A DNA stretch of 64,000 nucleotides from Falsiroseomonas sp051860665 (GTDB taxonomy: Bacteria > Pseudomonadota > Alphaproteobacteria > Acetobacterales > Acetobacteraceae), in NCBI RefSeq assembly GCF_051860665.1, contig NZ_JBHYDM010000023.1:12303-76302 (forward strand), written 5' to 3'. Positions within the stretch are counted from its first letter, which is position 1; each line of letters opens with the position of its first letter. Shown piece after piece: positions 16,421-24,255 of the stretch. The notes below the pieces were generated by a model. The model saw nothing but the letters and a program-made list of their open reading frames with translations. It did no database searches and had not been told where the DNA came from. Position numbers and translations under genes: made by a program.

Positions 16421-19075
16421 TCAGAACCGCCGCAGCAGCCGGTCGATATAGTCCAGCTCCTCCTGCGGCCGCCCGCGCTCGGCGCCGCGCTTGCGCAGCT
16501 CCTCCTGGATCCGGCGGGTGCGCAGCTGCTCGGCCTCGTCTGGCACGCGGGTGTCGCTGCCATTGTCCTGGGCGCCGGGGGCCTCGCGGGTGCGGCGGCC
16601 GAGCGGGTCGCGGCCCTGGCCCTGGCCCTGGGCATTCTCCTGCCCGCCCTGCTGGCCGTCCTGGCCCTGGCCCTGGCCCATCATCTCGCCCTCGCCTTCC
16701 TCCCCCTCCTCGCCCGGCTCGCCCTGGCCGAACTGGCGCTGCATCTGCTGCGCCATCTGGCGGCCGCCTTCCTGCAATTCGCGGATCGCGGTCTGCTGCG
16801 GGGTGCGGGCATCGCCGCCCTGTTCCAGCGCCTCCTGCGCCTCCCGCATCGCCTGGTCGGCGCGGCCGAGGGGCGCGGGGATTTCCCCGGCCAGGTCGCC
16901 GAATTGCTGCATCACCTCGCCCAGCGCGCGGCGCAGCGCCCGCTGGGTGCGCGCCTCCCGCGTCGATTCGGCGCGCGCCTCGGACTCGGCTTCGGCGCGC
17001 TGCTGCTGCTGTTGCTGCTGTTGCGGCGCCTGGTCCTGCGGGCGGGCCCAGGGGGCGCGGTTCTGCAGCTGCTGGGCGCGGCGATCCGCCTCCCGCCGCT
17101 GCGCCTCGGCCTCGGCCCGCCTGTGGCCGCTGTCCAGCATGCCGGTCTGGCGGCGCACCATGTCCTGCACCACGCCCATCTGCTGCTGGCCGCGCTGGCG
17201 CTGCTGGCGGTTGCGCTCCTGCGCCTCGTTGCGGGCGGAGCGGCCTTCCTCCAGCGCGCGCAGCATCTCCTCCAGCTCCGCCAGCTCGCGCTCGGCATCC
17301 TGCGGGCGCTGCTGGCGGTTGGCCTCGCGCATGCGGTCGGTGCGGCGTTCCAGGTCGCGGCGGTCCATCAGGCGGTTCTGCGGATCGCTGGTCATCGATT
17401 CCGCGTTCTCCTGCTGCAGCCGCTCGGCCAGCGCCTCCAAGTGCCGGCGTACGGCGTCGCGCAGTTCCTGGATGCGGCGGTCGGTCTCGGCGCGCTGCGC
17501 CTGGGCCTGCTGTTCCTGCTCCGGGGTGCGCTGCGCCTGCTGTTCCTGCTGCTCGCGCAGCTGCTGTTCCAGCGCCGCGCGCAGTTCCGCGCGGGCCTGT
17601 TCCAGGGCGCGGGCGGTGCGGTCGGCGCGGCCTTCCTCCAGCGCCAGGGCCGTCTCCCACAGCGTCTCCTGCACCTCGCCCACCGCCTCCGGCCGATGGT
17701 CGCGGGTCAGGCGGTGGCGGCTGGCGCGCAGCGCCAGGAAGGTGGTGGTGTCGTGCTCGAAGGCCTCGGGTTCGGCCGACAGCCGGTCCAGCTCGGCCTG
17801 CGCCGGCGGGCGGGCCGTCGGGTCCAGGGACAGGCCGCGGCGGATGGCGATCAGCGCCTGGGCCACGGGATGGGTGAAGGCGCGCTCCGGCAGGGTCAGC
17901 CGCGCGGTGGCGGAGCGACCCTCCTGCCCCGCAGCGTCCCGCGCGCGCAGCTGCACCTCCACCTCCAGCCCCGCCCAGGGATGGGCCGAGAGATCGGGGG
18001 CCGAGATGCCCTGCGCCTCCCGCGGCTGGGGCGAGGGCAGATTGATCTCCAGCACATGCGCCGGGGCCTGGGGCCGCGCCACCAGGCGGAATTCGGCGGC
18101 CAGGTTGACCAGCCCCCAGTCATCCTCGGCCCGCCAGGGCAGCCGCAGCGCCAGGCCGCGCGGGGCGCGGGCGGGGGCCTCGGTGAAGCGGGCGGTGGGC
18201 GGCTGGTCCGCCTGCACGGTCAGGGTCCAGGCCGCCACCTCGAAACCATCGCGGCGGATCGCCAGCCGCGTGCCCTGGTCGAGCCGTGCCTCCGCCGCCC
18301 AGGACCGGGCATCCAGCGCGCGGAAGGGCGAGGCCTCCGTCCCCAGCTGCAATTCCGGCGCGCCGCCGCTGCCGCCCGAGAGCGCCACCTGCAGCCGGCT
18401 GCCCTGCGGCACCGTCAGGCTGCCGCCGGCGGCATCGAGGAAGATCGGCGCGGCGCCGGTATAGGCGGGCGGCGTCACCCAGGCCTCCAGCCGCAGCGCG
18501 GGCGGCGCGACGGTGACGCCGAGCGTCGGCAGCAGGGCGCGGCGCAGCCGTTCCGGTGCCTCCGTCCCCGCCATCACCAGCGCGGCGCCGAGCGCGAGGC
18601 CGAGGCCGGTGCGCAGCGCGATCGGGTCCCGCCGGGCGAGCCCCGGCCGCGGCAGGCCCACCTTCAGCGCCTGGATGGAGGCCGCGGCGCGGCGCCGATG
18701 CGCCTGCCAGACGGCCAGCGCCACGGGGTCATCCCCCGCCGGCCGGTCCGCCAGCGCGGCGAGCGGCCGGTGCGCGAGGCCGGAGGCGGCCTCCAGCCGC
18801 CGATCCGCCTCCTCCGCCCCCGGCACCGCCAGGCCGCGGAAGCCGCGCCAGGCGGCATAGGCGATGGCCAGCGCGAAGGCGAAGGTCAGGAAGGGCCGCA
18901 GCCAGGGCGGCAGCAGCAGCGGCAGGCCGAGCAGGGCAACCAGAAGGAACAGGCCGAGCACGCCGAGCGGCGGCCAGAGGGCGGGCCAGAGCCTTTCCCA
19001 GCCCAGCGCCAGCCTGGCCAGCCGCCGGCGCCGCGGCAGGGCGCGAAGCGGGGAAGCCTCGCGCCCGCCGCTCAT
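16421..19075 (-). CDS. TIGR02302 / DUF4175 membrane protein
   Basis: 884 residues. Two to three transmembrane helices in the first 180 residues (LFLLVALLGLPLLL and following), then a periplasmic-type beta-rich part, then about 380 residues of Gln/Arg/Glu-rich predicted coiled coil with an eight-glutamine run and a Gly-Gln-rich patch (EMMGQGQGQDGQQGG). The layout and position next to lysA match the alphaproteobacterial family TIGR02302, whose function is not established. Its ATG overlaps the lysA stop (ATGA at 19072-19075), indicating translational coupling. Confidence 0.88.
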   Translation of the reverse strand: MSGGREASPLRALPRRRRLARLALGWERLWPALWPPLGVLGLFLLVALLGLPLLLPPWLRPFLTFAFALAIAYAAWRGFRGLAVPGAEEADRRLEAASGLAHRPLAALADRPAGDDPVALAVWQAHRRRAAASIQALKVGLPRPGLARRDPIALRTGLGLALGAALVMAGTEAPERLRRALLPTLGVTVAPPALRLEAWVTPPAYTGAAPIFLDAAGGSLTVPQGSRLQVALSGGSGGAPELQLGTEASPFRALDARSWAAEARLDQGTRLAIRRDGFEVAAWTLTVQADQPPTARFTEAPARAPRGLALRLPWRAEDDWGLVNLAAEFRLVARPQAPAHVLEINLPSPQPREAQGISAPDLSAHPWAGLEVEVQLRARDAAGQEGRSATARLTLPERAFTHPVAQALIAIRRGLSLDPTARPPAQAELDRLSAEPEAFEHDTTTFLALRASRHRLTRDHRPEAVGEVQETLWETALALEEGRADRTARALEQARAELRAALEQQLREQQEQQAQRTPEQEQQAQAQRAETDRRIQELRDAVRRHLEALAERLQQENAESMTSDPQNRLMDRRDLERRTDRMREANRQQRPQDAERELAELEEMLRALEEGRSARNEAQERNRQQRQRGQQQMGVVQDMVRRQTGMLDSGHRRAEAEAQRREADRRAQQLQNRAPWARPQDQAPQQQQQQQQRAEAESEARAESTREARTQRALRRALGEVMQQFGDLAGEIPAPLGRADQAMREAQEALEQGGDARTPQQTAIRELQEGGRQMAQQMQRQFGQGEPGEEGEEGEGEMMGQGQGQDGQQGGQENAQGQGQGRDPLGRRTREAPGAQDNGSDTRVPDEAEQLRTRRIQEELRKRGAERGRPQEELDYIDRLLRRF

Positions 19076-20415
19076 GCGGCGAACCAGTCCGGCAGGCGCT
19101 GCCCGGCCAGCAGCGCGTCCTGGGTCTGGCGTTCGCGGACCACGGCGAAGCGGTCGCCCTCGACCAGGACCTCCGCGGCCAGGGGCCGGCTGTTGTAGGT
19201 GCTGCTCATCGCCGCGCCATAGGCTCCCGCATCCAGCAAGGCGACGAGGCTACCCGCATCGAGACGCGGAAGGCCACGGTTTCGCGCGAAGGTATCGCCC
19301 GATTCGCAGATCGGCCCGACCACATCGGCTGGCGCGATGGCGGCGGTGAAATCGGCGGGCGCGACGGGGAGGATGCCATGCCAGGCATCGTACATGGCGG
19401 GCCTCACCAGGTCGTTCATGGCGGCGTCCAGCACCACGAAGCGGCGCTCCGCCCCCTGCTTCTGCAGCACGACGGAGGCGAGCAGCACGCCGGCGGGGCC
19501 GGCGATCCAGCGGCCGGGCTCCACCATCAGCTCGACGCCGAGATTGCCCAGCGTCGCCTGGATGGCGCCGGCCAGCGCCGCCGGGTTCGGCGCCGGCTCG
19601 TCGCGATAGGGAATGCCAAGGCCGCCGCCGCAATCCACCCGCTCCACCGACAGCCCCTGGGCGCGCAGGCCGCGGACCAGGTCGGCCAGGTGGCCATAGG
19701 CGACGCGATAGGCGGAAAGCCCCGCGGTGATCTGGCTGCCGATATGCACCGCGACGCCGATCGGCTGGATGCCCGGCAGGCTGGACATGCGGGCATAGAG
19801 CGCCGGGGCGTCGCCGATGGCGATGCCGAACTTGTTCTCCGACTTGCCGGTGGTGATCTTGGCGTGGGTCTTGGCGTCCACATCGGGGTTCACCCGCAGC
19901 GCCACCCGCGCGGTGCGGCCCATCTGCGTGGCGACGGCGGAGATCATCTCCACCTCCTCCGCGCTTTCGGCATTGATCTGCTGGATGTCCTCGGCCAGGG
20001 CCAGGCGAATTTCCGAAAGGGTCTTGCCGACGCCGGAGAAGACGATGTGGGCGGCCGGGATCCCGGCGGCGCGGGCGGCGCGCAGCTCGCCTTCCGAGAC
20101 CACATCGGCGCCGGCCCCGGCCTCGCCCAGGATGCGCAGCACGGCGAGGTTGGGGTTCGCCTTCACCGCGAAATGCACCTGCGCGCCGAGGCGGGCGTCG
20201 GACAGCGCGCCCTGCAGCGCAGCGAGGCGCCGGCGCAGGGTATTGGCGGAATAGACCCAGGTCGGCGTGCCGGCGGCGGCGGCGATGCGCGCCAGCGGCA
20301 CCTCCTCCATCATCAGCCCGGCCAGCGGGTCCATGCGGAGCTGCGGGCGGAGGGCGAGCAGCTCGGCAAAGCTGGGGTCGAGATCCGGGTGAAGCAGGGG
20401 AGCGGGTGCGGCCAT
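19072..20415 (-). CDS. lysA: Diaminopimelate decarboxylase
   Basis: 447 residues, fold type III PLP enzyme. The PLP lysine is in VHFAVKANPN, glycine-rich phosphate loop in CGGGLGIPY, substrate motif EPGRWIAG and the catalytic cysteine of the opposing subunit in ICESGDTF. It converts meso-diaminopimelate to L-lysine, the last step of lysine synthesis. The gene is followed by TIGR02302 with a 4-base overlap, the order common in alphaproteobacteria. Upstream, the usual neighbours lptM and argH are separated from it by about 2.3 kb of regulator genes. Confidence 0.96.
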   Translation of the reverse strand: MAAPAPLLHPDLDPSFAELLALRPQLRMDPLAGLMMEEVPLARIAAAAGTPTWVYSANTLRRRLAALQGALSDARLGAQVHFAVKANPNLAVLRILGEAGAGADVVSEGELRAARAAGIPAAHIVFSGVGKTLSEIRLALAEDIQQINAESAEEVEMISAVATQMGRTARVALRVNPDVDAKTHAKITTGKSENKFGIAIGDAPALYARMSSLPGIQPIGVAVHIGSQITAGLSAYRVAYGHLADLVRGLRAQGLSVERVDCGGGLGIPYRDEPAPNPAALAGAIQATLGNLGVELMVEPGRWIAGPAGVLLASVVLQKQGAERRFVVLDAAMNDLVRPAMYDAWHGILPVAPADFTAAIAPADVVGPICESGDTFARNRGLPRLDAGSLVALLDAGAYGAAMSSTYNSRPLAAEVLVEGDRFAVVRERQTQDALLAGQRLPDWFAA

Positions 20416-20521
20416 GCCCCTATTCTGGGGGCACGACCGGCACTCGCCAAGCTTTCGGTTGTGAGTCTCCGGGCCGGTTCAGACCTGCGGGCCATCCGGC
20501 CCTCCGGTCATCGGGCCGGGC

Positions 20522-21130
20522 TCAGTAACCCACGGTGAAGCGCCGGCGGGAATGGGCCGGGCGCTCCACCTCATCGGCCATGGCGATGGCATAGTCGGCG
20601 AAGGAGATGCGGCTGCCCTCCGGACCGGTCAGCAGCTGGTCGCCGCCGAGGCGGAATTTCGCGGTGCGCGGGCCGACGAAGAATTCGGCGGAGGGGGAGA
20701 GGAAGCTCCAGTCCAGCGCCGTCTCCTGCCTGAGGCGGTCGAGGAAGGCGGCGCCGGCACTGGCCTCGGCATGGTAGGCGGCAGGGAAGCCAGGCTGGTC
20801 GAGCAGGCGCGCCCCGGGCGCCACCTCCAGGCTGCCGGCGCCGCCGACCACCAGGTAGCGGGCCACGCCGGCCTGGCGGATGGCGGACAGCAGTGTTTCC
20901 ACATCGCTGTCCAGGAACATCACCGAGCTGATGACGACATCCTGCCCCGCGAGCAGCGCGGCAAGGCCGGCCTGGTCCCGCACATCGCCCTGGCGGGCGG
21001 TGATGCCGGGCAGCGGGGCGATCCGCGCCGGATTGCGGGCGATGGCCGTGAGGCTATGGCCGCGGGCGGCGAGTTCCTTGAGGATTTCGGACCCGGCGCG
21101 GCCGCTGGCCCCGATGACGGCGATCTTCAC
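20522..21130 (-). CDS. NAD(P)H-binding (NmrA-like / atypical SDR) oxidoreductase
   Basis: 202 residues from a GTG start (VKIAVIGASGRAGSEI) with a GGAG site upstream. The dinucleotide motif is G-A-S-G-R-A-G, typical of atypical short-chain reductases related to NmrA and flavin reductase B; SAEFFVGPRT and the absence of a YxxxK motif also fit. Substrate unknown. It diverges from an HxlR-family regulator across 104 bp holding a perfect inverted repeat, a common pairing in which HxlR controls an NAD(P)H-dependent reductase. Confidence 0.87.
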   Translation of the reverse strand: MKIAVIGASGRAGSEILKELAARGHSLTAIARNPARIAPLPGITARQGDVRDQAGLAALLAGQDVVISSVMFLDSDVETLLSAIRQAGVARYLVVGGAGSLEVAPGARLLDQPGFPAAYHAEASAGAAFLDRLRQETALDWSFLSPSAEFFVGPRTAKFRLGGDQLLTGPEGSRISFADYAIAMADEVERPAHSRRRFTVGY

Positions 21131-21146
21131 GATGCATGCTCCACAG

Positions 21147-21165
21147 TGGTTTCTAATGGAAACCA
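21147..21165. promoter_or_regulatory. Probable HxlR operator
   Basis: TGGTTTC-TAATG-GAAACCA is a perfect 7-bp inverted repeat with a 5-bp spacer, placed between the divergent reductase and HxlR genes and 17 bp from the reductase start. Dyads of this size are the expected target of a dimeric winged-helix regulator. Confidence 0.65.
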
Positions 21166-21234
21166 GATGCCCAATTCGGTATCTGCTGTGAAGAAGGCAC
21201 CAATTTCTCACCAGGTCACCCCGAGGAAACCGCC

Positions 21235-21603
21235 ATGGCCGATACGCTGACCCCCGATTGCTATGCGTCGGATTGCCCCACGCGCGTGGTGCTGGATCGG
21301 ATCGCGGACAAATGGGCGGTGCTGCTGCTGGGCCTGCTGGCGGAGGGGCCGCTGCGCTTCAACGCGCTGCGACGCCGGGTGCAGGGCCTGTCCCAGAAAG
21401 TGCTGTCGCAGACGCTGAAGGGGCTGGAGCGGGACGGGCTGGTGCGTCGCACCGCCTTCGCGACGGTGCCGGTGACGGTGGAATATGCCATCACCCCGCT
21501 GGGCGCGACGCTGGCCGAGCGGCTGGACCTGCTGCGCGACTGGGCGGAGCGCCATATCGCGGAGGTCCAGGCCGCCCAGGCGCGCTACGATGCCGGGGCC
21601 TGA
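21235..21603 (+). CDS. HxlR-family transcriptional regulator
   Basis: 122 residues. It carries the N-terminal cysteine of redox-responsive HxlR proteins (SDCPTRVVLDRIADKWAVL) and the winged-helix core GPLRFNALRRRV, LSQKVLSQTLKGLERDGLV, then AITPLGATLAERL. Quinones or reactive electrophiles are typical signals for this family via that cysteine; here that is inference. It diverges from an NmrA-like reductase and ends with a 19-bp tail-to-tail overlap with the DUF2852 gene. Confidence 0.92.
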   Translation: MADTLTPDCYASDCPTRVVLDRIADKWAVLLLGLLAEGPLRFNALRRRVQGLSQKVLSQTLKGLERDGLVRRTAFATVPVTVEYAITPLGATLAERLDLLRDWAERHIAEVQAAQARYDAGA

Positions 21604-22004
21604 CCAGCCCGGCGGCTGGCCATGAAGCGGTCGAATTCCTCCTGGTCCTTGGCGCGACGCAGCTGCGCGACGAAGCCGGTAAACTCGGCCTGCTGCGCAT
21701 CGAGCGCCCGGCGCTCGGCCTCCAGCCGCTGCAGCACCGCCGCCCGGTGCTCGTCGAAGGCGGCATTGCCCGAGGAGGCGGGGGCGAAGGCGCCCTCCAT
21801 GGCGGCGCGGGCGCGGCGCTTCAGGTGGCGGGGCGAGCAGAACATGGCGTGTCTCCAGGTGAAGAAGCTGAGCAGGGCGAGGCCGACCGGCCACCAGGCG
21901 ATGAAGCCCGCGACCAGGACCGGCAGGCGCCAGCCACGGAGCGCGCCGCGCCAGCCGCCCTGCGGCAATGCGAGAGGGGGGATCGGGTGCAGTGCGGCGG
22001 ACAC
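21585..22004 (-). CDS. DUF2852 membrane protein
   Basis: 139 residues from a GTG start with AAGGAAG six bases before it. One transmembrane segment (VLVAGFIAWWPVGLALLSFF), then a basic stretch and the DUF2852 hallmark AAFDEHRAAVLQRLEAE followed by AKDQEEFDRFMASRR. The family is alphaproteobacterial and of unknown role; the C-terminal half should be a cytoplasmic coiled coil. Its promoter carries a perfect TetR-type dyad and a TetR gene lies upstream on the same strand, so it is probably that repressor's target. Confidence 0.88.
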   Translation of the reverse strand: MSAALHPIPPLALPQGGWRGALRGWRLPVLVAGFIAWWPVGLALLSFFTWRHAMFCSPRHLKRRARAAMEGAFAPASSGNAAFDEHRAAVLQRLEAERRALDAQQAEFTGFVAQLRRAKDQEEFDRFMASRRAGQAPAS

Positions 22005-22018
22005 GGGCGGCTTCCTTT

Positions 22019-22039
22019 GTGAATGTGACGAACATTCAC
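22019..22039. promoter_or_regulatory. Probable TetR operator upstream of DUF2852
   Basis: GTGAATGT-GACGA-ACATTCAC is a perfect 8-bp inverted repeat with 5-bp spacer, ending 14 bp upstream of the DUF2852 start. A degenerate second copy (ATGT-N7-ATTCAC) lies at 22071-22087 against the TetR stop codon. Both share GTGAAT half-sites. Confidence 0.72.
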
Positions 22040-22088
22040 TTACCAGCCACGCCGGAGCCTTGCAAGAAATATGTAAGGAAGATTCACA

Positions 22089-22700
22089 TCAAGGTGCGCG
22101 CAGCAGCCGCATCACCGCATCGCCCAGCACCTGCTCCGCATCCGGCGCGCCGCTGCCCGGCCGCGGCATGCCCGCGCGCTCCAGCCCGGCCACCCCATGC
22201 GAGACCGCCCAGACCTGCAGCGCCAGCAGGCGCGCCTGCTGGCGCCCCGCGCCCTCCGGCAGCTGGCGGGCGATGGCGCCGACCAGGGCGCCAAAACTGT
22301 CCTCCGTCGCCACGCCGGGCGGGGCGCGCCAGTCGAACATGGCGCCGTAATAGCCCGGCTCCTCCCGCGCGAAGCCGAGATAGGCGGGGCCCATGGCGTT
22401 CAGCCCGCCGGCCTCCGCCGCCGCCTTCAGCCGGGCGCCGAACAGGGCGAAGCCGCGCCGGCACAGCTCGGCCAGCATCTCGTCCCGGTCCTTGAAGTGG
22501 CGATAGGGGGCGGAGGGGGAGACCCCGGCCAGACGCGCCGCCTCGGCCAGGGTGAAGCCATAGGGGCCGCGCTCCGCCGTCAGCCGGCGGGCGGCCTCCA
22601 GCAGCGCCTCCCGCAGATTGCCGTGATGGTAGCCGCGGCGGGCGGCGAGGTCGGCGGGAGGCGGGGGCCCAATGGGGGCTGATGTGTTGTCATTTGACAT
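22089..22700 (-). CDS. TetR/AcrR-family transcriptional regulator
   Basis: 203 residues. A TetR helix-turn-helix is clear: YHHGNLREALLEAARRL, GFTLAEAARLAGVS, APYRHFKDRDEMLAEL. The C-terminal region with LLALQVWAVSHGVAGLE matches the WHG (TetR_C_13) ligand domain. The ligand is unknown. The start codon lies in the loop of a possible mRNA stem-loop whose 5' arm contains the G-rich ribosome site. Probably represses the downstream DUF2852 gene through the dyad in its promoter. Confidence 0.92.
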   Translation of the reverse strand: MSNDNTSAPIGPPPPADLAARRGYHHGNLREALLEAARRLTAERGPYGFTLAEAARLAGVSPSAPYRHFKDRDEMLAELCRRGFALFGARLKAAAEAGGLNAMGPAYLGFAREEPGYYGAMFDWRAPPGVATEDSFGALVGAIARQLPEGAGRQQARLLALQVWAVSHGVAGLERAGMPRPGSGAPDAEQVLGDAVMRLLRAP

Positions 22701-22711
22701 TTGCCCCCATT
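22671..22711 (-). promoter_or_regulatory. Stem-loop enclosing the tetR start codon
   Basis: In the minus-strand transcript AAUGGGGGC (22711-22703) can pair perfectly with GCCCCCAUU (22679-22671). The 9-bp stem buries the only G-rich Shine-Dalgarno-like sequence and the 23-base loop contains the AUG at 22700. The DNA also carries a smaller palindrome TGTCA-TT-TGACA at 22688-22699 overlapping the start codon, which could instead be an operator. Confidence 0.5.
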
Positions 22712-22720
22712 AGCGCCGCC

Positions 22721-22846
22721 TCAGCGGCTTGGATAGGCGCGGGGGTAGGTGACCTGGTCGGGCGGGCCGGGCGGGCGGATGCCGCCGGCGCGCCCGCAGG
22801 CGGCCAGCGTGCCCGCCACCAGCAGCAGGGCGATGAACAGCCTCAT
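22721..22846 (-). CDS. lptM: LptM-like small lipoprotein (YifL family)
   Basis: 41 residues. MRLFIALLLVAGTLAAC is a lipoprotein signal with a LAAC lipobox; the mature part begins CGRAGGIRPPGPPD and ends TYPRAYP, the short proline-rich pattern of LptM/YifL lipoproteins, including the aromatic-Pro-Arg-x-Tyr-Pro tail common in alphaproteobacteria. LptM assists maturation of the LptD/LptE lipopolysaccharide translocon in the outer membrane. Its ATG overlaps the argH stop (ATGA at 22843-22846), the usual arrangement. Confidence 0.82.
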   Translation of the reverse strand: MRLFIALLLVAGTLAACGRAGGIRPPGPPDQVTYPRAYPSR

Positions 22847-24237
22847 GCCAGTCTCTCCTGCCATTCCGCCGCCATCCGCGCCACATTTTCGGGCGCCGTG
22901 CCACCGAAGGAGGTGCGGGACCGCACCGAGGCATCCACCGTCAGCACATCGAAGACGCCCTGGCTGATGCGCGGTTCCACCTGCCGCATCTGTTCCAGCG
23001 TCAGCCCGGCCAGGTCCAGCCCCGCCGCCTCCGCCATCGCCACCAGCTTGCCGGTCACATGATGGGCGTCGCGGAAGGGCAGTTTCAGCTCCCGCACAAG
23101 CCAGTCGGCCAGGTCGGTCGCGGTGGAGAAGCCGGCGCCGGCGGCCACCTTCAGCCGCTCCGGCTGCGGCTGCATGTCCCGCACCATGCCGCCGGTGGCG
23201 GCCAGGCACAGGGCCAGGGTCTCGGCGGCATCAAAAATGCCTTCCTTGTCCTCCTGCATGTCCTTGCCATAGGTCAGCGCCAGGCCCTTCAGCACGGTCA
23301 GCATGCCCACCAGCGCGCCGAAGACGCGACCGGTCTTGCCGCGCACCAGCTCCGCCGCATCCGGGTTGCGCTTCTGGGGCATGATGGAGCTGCCGGTGGT
23401 GAAGGCGTCGGAGAGCTTCACGAAGCCGAAGTACGGATTGGTCCAGATCACCACCTCCTCCGCCAGGCGCGACAGGTGGGTGACGCACATGGCGCAGGCG
23501 AACAAAAATTCCGCGGCGAAGTCGCGGGAGGCGACGGCATCCAGGCTGTTGCGCATCGGGCCATCGAAGCCGAGCGCGGCGGCCGTCATGTGCCGGTCGA
23601 TCGGGAAGCCGGTGCCACAGAGCGCCGCCGCGCCCAGCGGGCTCTCGTTCAGCCGCTTGCGGCAATCCGCCAGCCGGCCGCGATCCCGGGACAGCATCTC
23701 GACATAGGCCAGCAGGTGGTGGCCGAAGGTGGTGGGCTGGGCCGGCTGCAGGTGGGTGAAGCCCGGCATCACCGTGCCGGCATGTTCGGCGGCGCGGGCC
23801 ACCAGGGCGCGCATCACATCGGCGATCTGCCGGTCCAGCCCATCGATCGCGTCGCGGGTCCAGAGGCGGACATCCAGCGCCACCTGATCGTTGCGGCTGC
23901 GCGCGGTGTGCAGGCGCTTGCCGGCCTCGCCGATCCGCTCGGTCAGCCGCGCCTCGATATTCATGTGGATGTCTTCCAGCGCATCGCTGAAGACGAATTC
24001 TTGCGATTCGATCTCCTTGGCGATGTCCGCGAGACCCTGGCGGATGGAAGCCTCGTCCTCGGCGCTGATAATGCCTACATGCTTCAGCATGGCGGCGTGG
24101 GCGAGACTCCCCGAAATGTCCTGGCGCCACATCTTGCGGTCGAAGCCGATGCTGGCATTGATCTCCCGCATGATGGCGGAGGGGCCCTCGGCATAGCGCC
24201 CGCCCCAGAGGTCGTTGCTCGCACGCTGTTCGGTCAC
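22843..24237 (-). CDS. argH: Argininosuccinate lyase
   Basis: 464 residues from a GTG start, immediately before the conserved NDLWGGRYAEGP. Fumarase-superfamily signature GSSIMPQKRNPD holds the catalytic serine loop; HTARSRNDQV and TGFTHLQ-type segment GFTHLQPAQPTTF hold substrate and catalytic residues. It splits argininosuccinate into arginine and fumarate. The downstream lptM start overlaps its stop. Only 18 bp separate its start from that of the divergent tlpA-like gene. Confidence 0.97.
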   Translation of the reverse strand: MTEQRASNDLWGGRYAEGPSAIMREINASIGFDRKMWRQDISGSLAHAAMLKHVGIISAEDEASIRQGLADIAKEIESQEFVFSDALEDIHMNIEARLTERIGEAGKRLHTARSRNDQVALDVRLWTRDAIDGLDRQIADVMRALVARAAEHAGTVMPGFTHLQPAQPTTFGHHLLAYVEMLSRDRGRLADCRKRLNESPLGAAALCGTGFPIDRHMTAAALGFDGPMRNSLDAVASRDFAAEFLFACAMCVTHLSRLAEEVVIWTNPYFGFVKLSDAFTTGSSIMPQKRNPDAAELVRGKTGRVFGALVGMLTVLKGLALTYGKDMQEDKEGIFDAAETLALCLAATGGMVRDMQPQPERLKVAAGAGFSTATDLADWLVRELKLPFRDAHHVTGKLVAMAEAAGLDLAGLTLEQMRQVEPRISQGVFDVLTVDASVRSRTSFGGTAPENVARMAAEWQERLA

Positions 24238-24255
24238 GGAGGAGGTCTTTCGCAG

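Noticed and set aside
21172..21208. Second inverted repeat (AATTCGGT...ACCAATTT) near the HxlR start
   Set aside because: Imperfect and widely spaced; weaker than the perfect dyad at 21147-21165.
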